Origin: Brumimicrobium salinarum
GTDB taxonomy: Bacteria > Bacteroidota > Bacteroidia > Flavobacteriales_D > Crocinitomicaceae
Reading direction: 5' to 3'
Assembly: GCF_002844555.1 (NCBI RefSeq)
Contig: NZ_PJNI01000007.1
Coordinates: 170,072-234,071, forward strand
Length of the DNA stretch: 64,000 nucleotides
This document shows, piece by piece, positions 1 through 9,393 of the stretch. The number at the start of each line of letters is the position of its first letter. The stretch's first letter is position 1. The notes beneath the pieces are model-generated. The model saw only the letters and a list, made by a program, of their open reading frames with translations, made no database searches and had not been told where the DNA came from. The position numbers and the translations under genes were made by a program.

Positions 1-141
1 TAAAAAGCGTTACAGTTAATGAAGTAACCGCTTTTCATAATTTTTCAAGTATATTTTTTTTTAATTTTATTGATAATTAATCAACCTTTTTAAAAAAGTA
101 AACGTCTTGTTAACAAGATGTATCAAATTTCAGCAATCAAA

Positions 142-3100
142 ATGAATAAGCATTTCTTACTACTTATACTTGTTTTTTCCAGTCTTCAAGTTTTAGCTCA
201 AAGAGGTAAAGACGGCGATTATACAGTTTCCGCTGCAAATGAAGTGTTGAATACATACACGCCACTTGTTGCCGATATTAGTACGGGACAAACTACCATA
301 ACTGTACAAAACAATAACCTTTCAGGAGCAAGTTTTTCAGGTAATTTATCTGCTGGTGATTTAATTCTCATCTATCAAATTCAAGGTGGAGATGTTGATA
401 TAAATACACATCCAACGACTGGTTGGGGAGGGAACTATACTGTTCAACAATCTTTTTTTGGTAATGGAAGCGTTTACGATCACACGGAGTTTGGAGCAGT
501 GACGAATTACTCAAGAACCGGCTATTTTGAATATGCAGAAGTTGAATCCGTTTCAGGAAGTCAATCTATAACGTTAACGTGTCCGATAAAAAAGAACTAT
601 TACGGAACAGGTTGGCATAGGGCTTTGGTGGTGCGTGTTCCCCGTTATCAAAACTTAACTGTTCCTGCGGGTACAAGTATAACCGCTTTGGACTGGAATG
701 GAGAAATAGGTGGAATTGTTGCTTTGGAAGTAGAAGAGGACATCACGATAGCAAGCGGTGGAGAAATTACAGCTAATGGCAAAGGGTTTAGAGGAGGAGA
801 AGCTTTGGACAATGGGAATGGACATGGAGCTGTTGGTTCTACTACAGATATTAATTCTAGAGGATACTTAGGGTCTAGCGTCCCAATTGAAGGTGCTTTA
901 AAGGGAGAAAGTATTTACGGAGATACATCTGTTTATAGAATGAGATCCCATTCAAGATACAGTCTTGGAGCTATTGCCAATGGTGGTGGTGGAGGGAGTT
1001 ATCACAACGCTGGTGGTGGTGGCGGTTCAAATGTAGGTGTAGGAACTTATTATGGTTATGGTGTACCCGATCGCGGAGCTAGTTTTCAATATGATCCAGC
1101 TTGGAACCTAGAAGCGCCAGGAATGGCAACAACTCCTTCAGCTGGAGGTGGAAGAGGAGGTTATACACATACAGAAATAATAGCAGATCCTTTGGTTTAT
1201 GGTCCACACGATACGCAATGGGGAGATGATTACCGTAGAATATCTGGAGGTGTTGGCGGTCACCCTTTAACCTATGATGCTGAACGTGTTTTTGTTGGTG
1301 GCGGTGGCGGTGCTGGACACGAAAATGACGGTTTCGGAGGAAGCGGTGGTGATGGTGGTGGTATTGTCTTCATTAGAAGTTATGGTACCATAACTGGGAG
1401 CGGATTGATTTCAGCAAATGGAGAAGACGGAGAAGATGCGGAAGGTCCTCAACCAACAATTTTTCAACCCAATGGAATAACGGGTGATGATGGAGCTGGT
1501 GGTGCTGGCGGCGGCGGTTCTGTTGTGATTGAAAACCTTAGCCCACTTCCTTCAACTCTTTTTTTAGAAGCAAAAGGAGGAAATGGAGGGAATCAAGTTT
1601 TGAAATTTGGTAGTCTTTATAGTGATAACCAGGCTGATGGAACTGGAGGAGGTGGTGCTGGAGGATTAATTTCATTCTCAACAGGTACTCCCAATCAAGA
1701 TGTTTCAGGAGGAGAAGCAGGAGTTACAAACTCATCCATTATGAATAATTTTCCAATGAATGGAGCAACTGGAGGTGCAAGTGGTATGGATTCTCAAACA
1801 ACTGTTACGCTAGATATAGTTGCAGTAAATGATACTATATGTTCTGGTGAATCAGCTACATTGTCGGCAAGTTTTGTGGGTACTTACGCTCCAACACCTA
1901 CATTGCAATGGTATGAGAATCCTGTTGGAGGTGCTGTGCAAGGTACAGGAAATACATTTACAACGCCAACTTTGACAAGTTCAACAACTTATTATGTAGG
2001 TGCTTGTGAGTTGCCTTATCGGGTGCCAGTTGAGGTGGTAGTTACTCCAGGAATGATCATTAATGGTCTACCTCCCACAATAACAGATGAAACTTGTGCG
2101 GGAAATGATGGTGCAATTTCAGGAATTTCTGTTTCTGGTGGAGCAGGGTCTTTCGTTTACGCTTGGAATGGTAGTCCTTCACCTACTGCTGATTTATCAG
2201 GTGTAAGTGCGGGTAGTTATACACTTACTGTTACAGATGATAACTCTTGTACTGCTAATGCGGGTCCATTCACAATAAACATTCCTTCGGGTCCTACAGT
2301 TGATGTTTCAAATATGAGCATTTCAGATGAAACATGTGCTGGAAATGATGGAAGCATTACTGGGATTACGGTTTCTGGTGGAGCAACTCCTTACACTTTT
2401 GAATGGAATGGAAATGTAACTCCAAGCGTTGATTTAACTGGAGCAAATAACGGAACTTACACACTTACCGTTACAGATGATAATTCTTGTTCCTCTACTG
2501 TTGGGCCATTTACCATTAATTCTGCTTCAGCAATTGTTGTTGATGTCAGTGGAATGAGTATTACCAATGAAAGTTGTTTGGGGAATGATGCGGCTATATC
2601 AGGCATTTCAGTGAGTGGAGGAACAGGAACGCTTACCTATGCATGGTCTCCTTCTGGATTAACAACACTTGATATTAGTGGAGTTTCGAGTGGAAGTTAT
2701 ACATTAACGGTAACTGATGGAGGCGGGTGTTCTATTAATTCAGGACCACATGTTGTAAATCAAGATTTAGGACCAACTTTAGATGATGCAAATATTGTGA
2801 TTAGTAATGCTTTATGTGGTTCAAGTGGTTCAATTTCTGGATTAACAGCTGCTGGAACAGGGCTTTCATATTCTTGGGCACCTTCAGGTGAAACAGTTTT
2901 AAATCCTACAAACTTGAGTCCTGGGAGTCATACCCTTACAATAACAGACGGAGCAGGTTGTACAGTTTCAGGAGGACCTTATACCATTACCAGTTCTGGG
3001 AATCCTGTTTTAGACATTTCTAACATTTCTATTTCCGATGAAACATGTAATGGAAACGATGGCGAAATTACTGGTATAACAACTTCAGGAGGAGCAACGC

Positions 3101-4713
3101 CCTACACATTTACATGGAACGGAAATACATCTCCAGATGAGGATTTATCTGGTGCTACAGCAGGTTCGTATACCTTAGTCGTAACAGATGATCTTGGGTG
3201 TACTGCTTCTGAAGGGCCATTTACGATAAACACACTTCCATCCCCCACCATTGATGCTACTGGAATTAATGTTACAGATGAGACATGTGCAGGAAACGAT
3301 GGAAGTATTTCTGGAATCACAGTCTCAGGAGGGTCAACACCATATACCTATGATTGGAATGGAAATGCTTCCCCAGATGCAAATCTAAATGGTGCAAACG
3401 GAGGAACATATACCTTAACAGTAACTGATGATGAAGGATGTGTTGCAACCGCAGGACCGTTTACTATTAATAGTACTACACCAATTAATATTGATGAGGG
3501 GTCAATGGCGATTTCAGATGCGACGTGTGGTGCAGTGAATGGAGGGATTACTGGCATTTCTGTAACTGGCGGAACAGGAGCATTATCTTATACATGGTCT
3601 CCATCTGGAGCAACAACTTTAGATTTAAACGCAGTACCTAATGGTTCTTACACACTTACGGTAACTGATAATGCTGGGTGTACAGCCACTTCTGGACCAC
3701 ATATTATTAATCAAATTGGAGGACCTGTTTTAGACCTGACGAATCTTGAGGTAAAAGACGCTACTTGTGGAGATAATAACGGTAGTGTATCAGGTATTTC
3801 TACAACAGGTACAGGATTAACTTACGTTTGGGCGCCTTCAGGACAAACAACAATAGATGCTAATAATTTATCAGCAGGAGCTCATACTTTAACGATTACT
3901 GATAATTCTGGTTGTTCTGTAACATCTGGGCCACATAATATAAGTGCAATACCTTCACCAACGATTGATATTAGTAATGTTCAAATCGTGGACGCCTCTT
4001 GTGCGGAAAATGATGGAAGCATTCAAGGCATATCAGTTAGTGGAGGAACAACACCTTATGTTTATCAATGGAATGGTGAAGTAACGGATAGTCTTGACAT
4101 TGAAAGTCTAATTGCGGGCACTTATAATTTAATTGTTACAGATAGCAATGGATGTGAAGTAAGTGCTGGACCTTTTGATATTGATGCGCCTATAATTCCT
4201 TTCGTGGATATTACTACTTTAGATCAGACGCTGACAGAGGGTGAGTCTGTAACGATAAATACAGTTTATACTCCTGATAGTTCAACATTAAGTTGGAACC
4301 CAACGGAGAATTTAAGTTGCAGTGATTGTCCAGACCCTGTGGCTTCGCCTACTGATACGATGTATTATGTTTTAACGGTTACTTCTCCTGATGGATGCAC
4401 GCGACAAGACTCTATTCGTTTCAATGTAGAAGACCCTTGCATGCGTATTCAAGTCCCTACTATATTTTCTCCAAATAATGATAATTTGAATGATGAACTT
4501 TGTGTTATTGGGAATTGTATTCATACTATGCAATTTCAAATTTTTAACCGATGGGGAGAAAAAGTTTTTGAGACCTCTGATATTAATGAATGTTGGGACG
4601 GTACTTATAGAGGAGGAGCAGTAAATACAGGAAGTTACGTTTATAAATTACGAGGAACGCGTTCTGATGGTTCAACATTTAATTATTCAGGAAATGTGAA
4701 TTTATTGAGGTAA
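142..4713 (+). CDS. Giant surface adhesin-like protein, SprB repeats, T9SS type B sorting domain
   Basis: A 1,523-residue secreted or surface protein, probably an adhesin. The ATG at 142 is preferred to the in-frame ATG at 118 because it puts a clean signal peptide (MNKHFLLL..., cut near VLAQ, residue 20) at the N terminus. Residues about 200-550 are glycine-rich with many GGGG runs. Residues about 564-637 look like an Ig-like domain (DTICSGESATL). Residues 647-1355 hold nine SprB-type repeats of about 80 residues (core DETCxGNDG, then YTLTVTD). Residues 1436-1523 match the gliding-motility-associated C-terminal domain (IFSPNNDNLND, WDG, SYVYK) that targets type B cargo to T9SS. Domain calls and export route rest on family knowledge; the ligand is unknown. 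No T9SS gene is adjacent. Confidence 0.85.
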   Translation: MNKHFLLLILVFSSLQVLAQRGKDGDYTVSAANEVLNTYTPLVADISTGQTTITVQNNNLSGASFSGNLSAGDLILIYQIQGGDVDINTHPTTGWGGNYTVQQSFFGNGSVYDHTEFGAVTNYSRTGYFEYAEVESVSGSQSITLTCPIKKNYYGTGWHRALVVRVPRYQNLTVPAGTSITALDWNGEIGGIVALEVEEDITIASGGEITANGKGFRGGEALDNGNGHGAVGSTTDINSRGYLGSSVPIEGALKGESIYGDTSVYRMRSHSRYSLGAIANGGGGGSYHNAGGGGGSNVGVGTYYGYGVPDRGASFQYDPAWNLEAPGMATTPSAGGGRGGYTHTEIIADPLVYGPHDTQWGDDYRRISGGVGGHPLTYDAERVFVGGGGGAGHENDGFGGSGGDGGGIVFIRSYGTITGSGLISANGEDGEDAEGPQPTIFQPNGITGDDGAGGAGGGGSVVIENLSPLPSTLFLEAKGGNGGNQVLKFGSLYSDNQADGTGGGGAGGLISFSTGTPNQDVSGGEAGVTNSSIMNNFPMNGATGGASGMDSQTTVTLDIVAVNDTICSGESATLSASFVGTYAPTPTLQWYENPVGGAVQGTGNTFTTPTLTSSTTYYVGACELPYRVPVEVVVTPGMIINGLPPTITDETCAGNDGAISGISVSGGAGSFVYAWNGSPSPTADLSGVSAGSYTLTVTDDNSCTANAGPFTINIPSGPTVDVSNMSISDETCAGNDGSITGITVSGGATPYTFEWNGNVTPSVDLTGANNGTYTLTVTDDNSCSSTVGPFTINSASAIVVDVSGMSITNESCLGNDAAISGISVSGGTGTLTYAWSPSGLTTLDISGVSSGSYTLTVTDGGGCSINSGPHVVNQDLGPTLDDANIVISNALCGSSGSISGLTAAGTGLSYSWAPSGETVLNPTNLSPGSHTLTITDGAGCTVSGGPYTITSSGNPVLDISNISISDETCNGNDGEITGITTSGGATPYTFTWNGNTSPDEDLSGATAGSYTLVVTDDLGCTASEGPFTINTLPSPTIDATGINVTDETCAGNDGSISGITVSGGSTPYTYDWNGNASPDANLNGANGGTYTLTVTDDEGCVATAGPFTINSTTPINIDEGSMAISDATCGAVNGGITGISVTGGTGALSYTWSPSGATTLDLNAVPNGSYTLTVTDNAGCTATSGPHIINQIGGPVLDLTNLEVKDATCGDNNGSVSGISTTGTGLTYVWAPSGQTTIDANNLSAGAHTLTITDNSGCSVTSGPHNISAIPSPTIDISNVQIVDASCAENDGSIQGISVSGGTTPYVYQWNGEVTDSLDIESLIAGTYNLIVTDSNGCEVSAGPFDIDAPIIPFVDITTLDQTLTEGESVTINTVYTPDSSTLSWNPTENLSCSDCPDPVASPTDTMYYVLTVTSPDGCTRQDSIRFNVEDPCMRIQVPTIFSPNNDNLNDELCVIGNCIHTMQFQIFNRWGEKVFETSDINECWDGTYRGGAVNTGSYVYKLRGTRSDGSTFNYSGNVNLLR
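2080..4191 (+). repeat. Nine tandem SprB-type coding repeats in a four-repeat super-period
   Basis: Nine degenerate units of about 240 bp lie inside the adhesin gene. By wording they fall into types A (TPYTFxWNG), B (SYTWSPSGxTTLD, ending NQ) and C (WAPSGxT, GxHTLTITD), in the order A A B C A A B C A. The linkers also repeat with period four. Confidence 0.8.
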
Positions 4714-4808
4714 AAAACAACTTATTGTTAAATCAAACGTTTATTATTAAATGAACAATTATTAAGTAATTAGGTTTATATAAATAATAAACATTACTGA
4801 CTCACACG

Positions 4809-5378
4809 ATGGGGAAAACGAAGCAATTAAATATAAGTATTGATGAAATTTTTGAGGATTTACGTGAAAAATTCTCAACAAGTGATTCTGGTTATATCAT
4901 GATGTCTCATTTTGGTGAGTTTTCTCAAGATCTTGTTAACAGTTTGTCTGAAGGACTTGAATATATCATGCTTAACAGAGAAACACCAAAGAAGCTAACC
5001 AAAAGAATGTTTACGGTTATGATTGAAGGCTTGCAAAACATTCGAATACATGGCGCCAGAGATACCAAGGGTAAACAATATGGGCATGTGATGATTAAGG
5101 AAGATAACGGAGTTTACACGGCTTCATTTGGAAATGTTGTCAATTTCAAAAGTCAAAAATTACTTGTAAAACATTTGAATAATTTGAATCGGATGAATTC
5201 TGTAGAAATTAAGGAATTTTATCTCGAAAACTTAAGTAATGGTATGATGACTGAAAAAGGTGGAGCAGGTTTAGGGTTTATCACCATAAAGTTAAAATCG
5301 AAGTCAAACATTGCATATCGTTTCTATGATTATACCAATACCCAATCTTATTTTGAAATGGAGGTAGAGTTACCATAG
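4809..5378 (+). CDS. SiaB-like GHKL kinase family protein (DUF6272)
   Basis: A 189-residue cytoplasmic protein resembling SiaB, which in Pseudomonas phosphorylates the anti-sigma-antagonist-like protein SiaC. A GHKL-type ATP fold is suggested by an N-box-like stretch (E73, N77, H81 in EGLQNIRIHG) and a glycine-rich lid (GGAGLGF, 151-157). No signal peptide or membrane helix is visible. The usual partners (a SiaC-like substrate and a SiaA-like phosphatase) are absent from the neighbourhood: the adhesin lies upstream on the same strand and cinA is convergent downstream. The family call is from recognition of the sequence; substrate and pathway here are inference. Confidence 0.65.
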   Translation: MGKTKQLNISIDEIFEDLREKFSTSDSGYIMMSHFGEFSQDLVNSLSEGLEYIMLNRETPKKLTKRMFTVMIEGLQNIRIHGARDTKGKQYGHVMIKEDNGVYTASFGNVVNFKSQKLLVKHLNNLNRMNSVEIKEFYLENLSNGMMTEKGGAGLGFITIKLKSKSNIAYRFYDYTNTQSYFEMEVELP

Positions 5379-5450
5379 GTATCCCGTTATTAGGAGACTA
5401 TTTCAAAAGAACCAAGCCACTCATTAAATTAAAAATCGGACAAGCTTAAC

Positions 5451-6691
5451 TCAGGCTATCTCTAAAATCTCTTTACGTATTAAATTTGCAGCATACAGCA
5501 TTGTTTTTTCAATGTTTCTACCACGGTGATTTCCAAAATGAAATACTTTTGCAATTGTTCGGTGAGGACCAGCAAGGGCGATCCAAACTGTTCCTACTGG
5601 TTTTTCTTTAGTTCCACCATCTGGCCCCGCAATTCCAGTAACCGCAATTGTATAATCGGTATTTAACTTTAATCTTCCTCCTTCAGCCATCGCTTTTGCC
5701 GTTTGTTCTGATACAGCACCGTGTTTTTGTAAGATTTTTTCAGGTACATTTGCTAACGACATTTTCAAGTCATTAGCATAGGTTATTAATCCACCTAAAA
5801 AAACGAAGATGTTCCTGGAAATTGAATAAATGCATTTGCAATTCCTCCACCTGTACAACTTTCTACTGTTCCTAATGTTAGGTTTCTCGCAATAAATAAT
5901 TTACCTACCTCATTAAAAATATTTGCTTCGTTGTAGCCATACACATACTCGGGAAATCGATGTTCTAATTCTTTAAAATATCGATTGATTTTTGCAGCAT
6001 CTTCAATTCCTTTGTCAGCAGTTAAACGGAGTTTTATTAATCCTGTTGAAGGCAAATAAGCAAGGTGTAATTGATCTTCATAAATTCTTTGTTCCCAATC
6101 GTGTATTTTTTCTGCTAGAAATGATTCACCGATACCTTGAAGCATAATGGTTTGATGATATTTCCCTTTGATTCCATAGGAGGACTTCAAACGTGGAATA
6201 ATCTCCTCAATGACTAGCGCCTTCATTTCATAAGGAACACCAGGAAGTGAAATAATAACCTTTCCATTTCTTTCAAACCACATTCCGGAGGCTGTTCCGT
6301 GTTGATTGTCGATAACAAGTGCGTCTTTTGGAAGCATGGCTTGTTGAACATTGCTCGGGAGCATTTCCTTTTGCATAGCCGAAAAATAACTTTCAATGCG
6401 CGCCAAAACTTGTTGGTTAAGCACCAATTCAGTTTCAAAATACTGTGTCAATGTTTCTTTGGTAATGTCATCGTTAGTCGGTCCTAATCCACCTGTAATA
6501 ATAATTAAATCGGCTTCTTGCATATAATCATCAAGGGCTGCTATAATTTCATCTTCCTCATCTAGAATAGTGGTTGATTTATAAATCGAAATACCAACAT
6601 CACCGAGATTTTTTCCTAACCATGTGAGATTTGTGTTTACAGTTTGACCAATTAATAGTTCATCACCAATATTTATCACTCCAGCTTTCAT
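5451..6691 (-). pseudogene. cinA: CinA-like protein / NMN amidohydrolase, split by a frameshift
   Basis: Together the pieces make a complete CinA of about 413 residues. The N-terminal MoCF-like domain (5795-6691) carries GDELLIGQ and TGGLGPTNDD; the C-terminal amidohydrolase domain opens with ESCTGG and continues in another frame (AVTGIAGPDGG, residues now at 5451 to about 5803). The N-terminal frame reads FPGTSSFF and then a stop; one extra T in the seven-T run (5797-5803 on the complement) would continue it as FLGGLITYAND, as expected for the family. CinA homologues cleave NMN to nicotinate mononucleotide and/or ADP-ribose. Both halves look unmutated otherwise, so the break is either recent, a sequence error, or read through by slippage. 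It is convergent with the SiaB-like gene. Confidence 0.88.
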
Positions 6692-6734
6692 AAAACTTCG
6701 TTTATATTTCGAATTAAAAAAGTAAAATTATTCG

Positions 6735-6742
6735 TAAGTTTG
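6735..6742 (+). promoter_or_regulatory. Predicted -7 box for the DUF4197 gene
   Basis: TAAGTTTG matches the Bacteroidota -7 consensus TAnnTTTG and lies 16 bases before the ATG at 6759. The -33 element is weak. Assigned by pattern only. Confidence 0.35.
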
Positions 6743-6758
6743 TTAAAAACCAATTGAA

Positions 6759-7508
6759 ATGAAAAAAGTTCTACAAATTTTGATGCTAACTGCCTTTATG
6801 ATATCCTCAATGGGGTGTGAAATTCTTGAAGGAGCGGCAAGAGACCTATCAATAGAAGATGGTGTGGGTAATGAAAATAATAAACCCGCATTAACCAACA
6901 AAGAAGTAATTGCTGGATTAAAAGAAGCGCTTACTGTTGGTATTAAGAATGCCGTAGATGTTACAGCAGTGACTGATGGCTTTTTGGCAAATCAAGAAAT
7001 AAAGTTACCATTTCCTGAGAGTGCCAGTAAGATGAAAGAAAAAGCATTGGAATGGGGATTAGATAATCAAGTAAATAAAATTGTAACGACTTTGAATCGT
7101 GCCGCAGAAGACGCTGCTAAGGATGCAACGCCCATCTTTATTGATGCAATTAAGAATATGACGGTGCAAGATGGTTTTTCAATTCTTAATGGAGGAGAAG
7201 GAGCTGCAACAGATTTTTTAAGGAAAAAAACAACGAACGAACTGATTGTTGTTTTTGCGCCGAAAGTTCAAACCTCAATTGAAAAGGTAAAGCTCACTGA
7301 ATATTGGGGACCTGTTTCAAAAAGATATAATCAAGCAATGTCTTTTACAGGTGGTGATAAAATAGAAACCGATTTGAATAAATACGTTACAGAAAGAGCA
7401 ATAGATGGTTTATTTACAATGGTTGAAAAAGAAGAGAATAAAATCCGTAAAGATCCTGCAGCACGTGTAACAGATTTACTATCAAAAGTATTTGGATCAT
7501 TAAAATAA
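6759..7508 (+). CDS. DUF4197 domain lipoprotein
   Basis: A 249-residue protein with a lipoprotein signal peptide (lipobox ISSMGC, cysteine 20), so probably anchored on the periplasmic side of a membrane. The rest matches DUF4197, a mostly helical family of unknown function with recognisable stretches LTNKEVIAGLKEAL and KYVTERAIDGLF. Length is normal for the family. It is the first gene of a plus-strand group: nucleoside phosphorylase starts 18 bases downstream. The co-location gives no clear clue to function. No catalytic motif is visible. Confidence 0.8.
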   Translation: MKKVLQILMLTAFMISSMGCEILEGAARDLSIEDGVGNENNKPALTNKEVIAGLKEALTVGIKNAVDVTAVTDGFLANQEIKLPFPESASKMKEKALEWGLDNQVNKIVTTLNRAAEDAAKDATPIFIDAIKNMTVQDGFSILNGGEGAATDFLRKKTTNELIVVFAPKVQTSIEKVKLTEYWGPVSKRYNQAMSFTGGDKIETDLNKYVTERAIDGLFTMVEKEENKIRKDPAARVTDLLSKVFGSLK

Positions 7509-7526
7509 ATTAAAATTTAAGCTTGT

Positions 7527-8393
7527 ATGGCTGATTACTTACCATCAGAACTTGTTATAACCCCAAAAGGAGGAGTCTATCATTTAGACATTTGCCCTGA
7601 AGATATTGCACATAAAATCATTGTTGTAGGCGACCAAGATCGTGTAGAACTGGTGTCGAAATTTTTTGACGAGGTTACCCATAAAAGTCAACACCGTGAA
7701 TTTGCTTGTCACACGGGTAATTATAAAGGAAAGTCTTTATCTGTTATATCAACAGGAATAGGAACAGATAATATCGATATAGTTATTAACGAATTAGATG
7801 CTCTGGTCAATATTGATTTAGAAACAAGAAACGAAAAGTCCGAAAAAACGGTATTAGAAATTGTTCGATTAGGAACATGTGGAATTCTTCAAGATGAAAT
7901 ACCTATTGACAGTTTTATTTTGTCTACACATGCTTTGGGAATAGATAATGTTGGACATTTTTATGAAAGAAATGTAGATGAAAAAACAGAGCGATTAGCG
8001 TTAGATATCGAGTCAAAGGTTAAACTTCCGAAATATGTAAAACCTTATCTCACACCTGCATCAAAAATATTGAATGATCGTCTGTTAACAGATGACATAG
8101 AAACTGGAATCACAGTTACAAGTTCTGGGTTTTATGGGCCACAAGGTAGAAGATTGCGTTTGCCTTTAGTGGAAAATGATATGTTAGATTCTTTTAGTGA
8201 CTTTAAACATGATGAGGTGCGAATTGCCAATTTAGAGATGGAGTGTTCTGCCTTGTTTTCTTTATCGTCTGCTTTAGGACATCAAGCAACTGCTATTTGT
8301 TTAGGTCTAGCCAATAGACGTAAGAAGCAATTCACCAAAAACTACGATGAAAAAATTATAGAATTAATAAAGCATGTATTGGAACATATTTAA
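7527..8393 (+). CDS. Nucleoside phosphorylase (PNP/uridine phosphorylase family)
   Basis: A 288-residue cytoplasmic enzyme of the PNP_UDP_1 family, which splits a purine nucleoside or uridine with phosphate into base and ribose-1-phosphate. Visible family features are VVGDQDRVELV near the start, RLGTCGIL in the middle, STGIGTDNIDIV for phosphate/ribose contacts, and EMECSALFSL, equivalent to the EME nucleoside-binding motif. Bacteroidota copies are often labelled uridine phosphorylase, but base specificity cannot be read reliably here. It follows the DUF4197 gene closely and overlaps the next gene by 20 bases, which supports an operon. Confidence 0.85.
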   Translation: MADYLPSELVITPKGGVYHLDICPEDIAHKIIVVGDQDRVELVSKFFDEVTHKSQHREFACHTGNYKGKSLSVISTGIGTDNIDIVINELDALVNIDLETRNEKSEKTVLEIVRLGTCGILQDEIPIDSFILSTHALGIDNVGHFYERNVDEKTERLALDIESKVKLPKYVKPYLTPASKILNDRLLTDDIETGITVTSSGFYGPQGRRLRLPLVENDMLDSFSDFKHDEVRIANLEMECSALFSLSSALGHQATAICLGLANRRKKQFTKNYDEKIIELIKHVLEHI

Positions 8394-9182
8394 ACGGTTG
8401 TCTTTATTTTTACTTCTTTGTTTATCAGTGATATCGTGTACTTCTCGGCAGGAAAAAGAATTTAAATCAGAAGAAAAACAAAAAGAGGTTGAAGAATTAT
8501 CCTCTGAAGAAAAAATCATACGAAAAATTGAGAATAAGCTCAAAATACCTGCAACAGAGGAATACGATATTCAGTTTTTGAAAAAATATATTGATGCCGA
8601 TACCTTAATAGATGCCTTAATCTTAGTCAACCGTGAGCATCATGCCTTTGAAAATGTAAAAAAAGCAATACAGAACGATTCTTTGAGAAAACTGGATTTA
8701 CAGCACCTCAAAATTATGTATTTGTTCAACTAGGTGGGAGTAATGAATTACTATCAACGGCACCTGTGGGTTCCAATGCTAAATTCCCTTTACAAGCTCA
8801 ATTTTTAAGTCTTACTTCTAAAGCTCATCAAGATTTTTACGTTGATTATCGCATTAGAAATAGTATGCAACGTAATTATTATACCGTTAGAAATAACAAG
8901 ATTTATCTGACTTTTAGTTGTCCTGTTTTTGATCATATAGGTGAAGCAAATCCAGAGGCTTATGCTATAAAGCACAAGGAAAGTTCGGTTAGAATTGCAA
9001 AAGACATCGCTATGTATAATGGTGTAATTGAAGATTATTCGCTTTCTTCAATAGACAATCCAAATGGATACACACCGAAAAATATCATATCAACTGGAGA
9101 GCTGTATGTTTACTTTATTTTTGATTCATCAGATATGAAATATAAAACGCCAATGCAATCGCCTACAGAAGACGAGAATTAA
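8374..9182 (+). pseudogene. Hypothetical lipoprotein, split by a frameshift
   Basis: No family recognised. The first frame (8374-8733) gives a lipoprotein signal peptide (LLCLSVISC, cysteine 22) and a charged, E/K-rich helical stretch. The second frame is open from about 8665 to 9182 and includes FTAPQNYVFVQLGG and a beta-rich C-terminal part. Adding one A to the seven-A run at 8658-8664 joins them into a protein of about 269 residues, reading ENVKK then SNTERFFEKTGF. The alternative is two genes, with the second starting at GTG 8766, but the coding-like sequence upstream of that GTG argues against it. The start overlaps nucleoside phosphorylase by 20 bases. Confidence 0.6.
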
Positions 9183-9393
9183 GGTAATATCTCTTTTTAA
9201 TAATTACGACTTATCTTGGTATCCCAATTGAATTATCAACTATTGTAGCATTACGAAATGAGGTGTAGCTTCTCAATATCCGTACATTTCTTTTATCTTC
9301 TGGCTTTTAAGTTGTTAGTTGCCCTAAACCTTTTCAATTAAAATGTATAGCACGATTTTATGTGCTAAAAAAAGTCTTTTGTTTAGTCTATTT

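Noticed and set aside
3102..3557. Two minus-strand open frames of about 70 codons inside the adhesin
   Set aside because: They are shadows of the repeated coding sequence: both lie over the same repeat parts and have no start context of their own.
5797..5803. Programmed -1 frameshift in cinA
   Set aside because: The run is not in the usual X XXY YYZ register with the reading frame, no downstream stimulator is seen, and CinA is not known to be frameshifted; kept only as an alternative.
9350..9372. Small inverted repeat TAGCAC/GTGCTA as a porQ terminator
   Set aside because: The stem is only six bases and the T run is on the wrong side for the minus strand.
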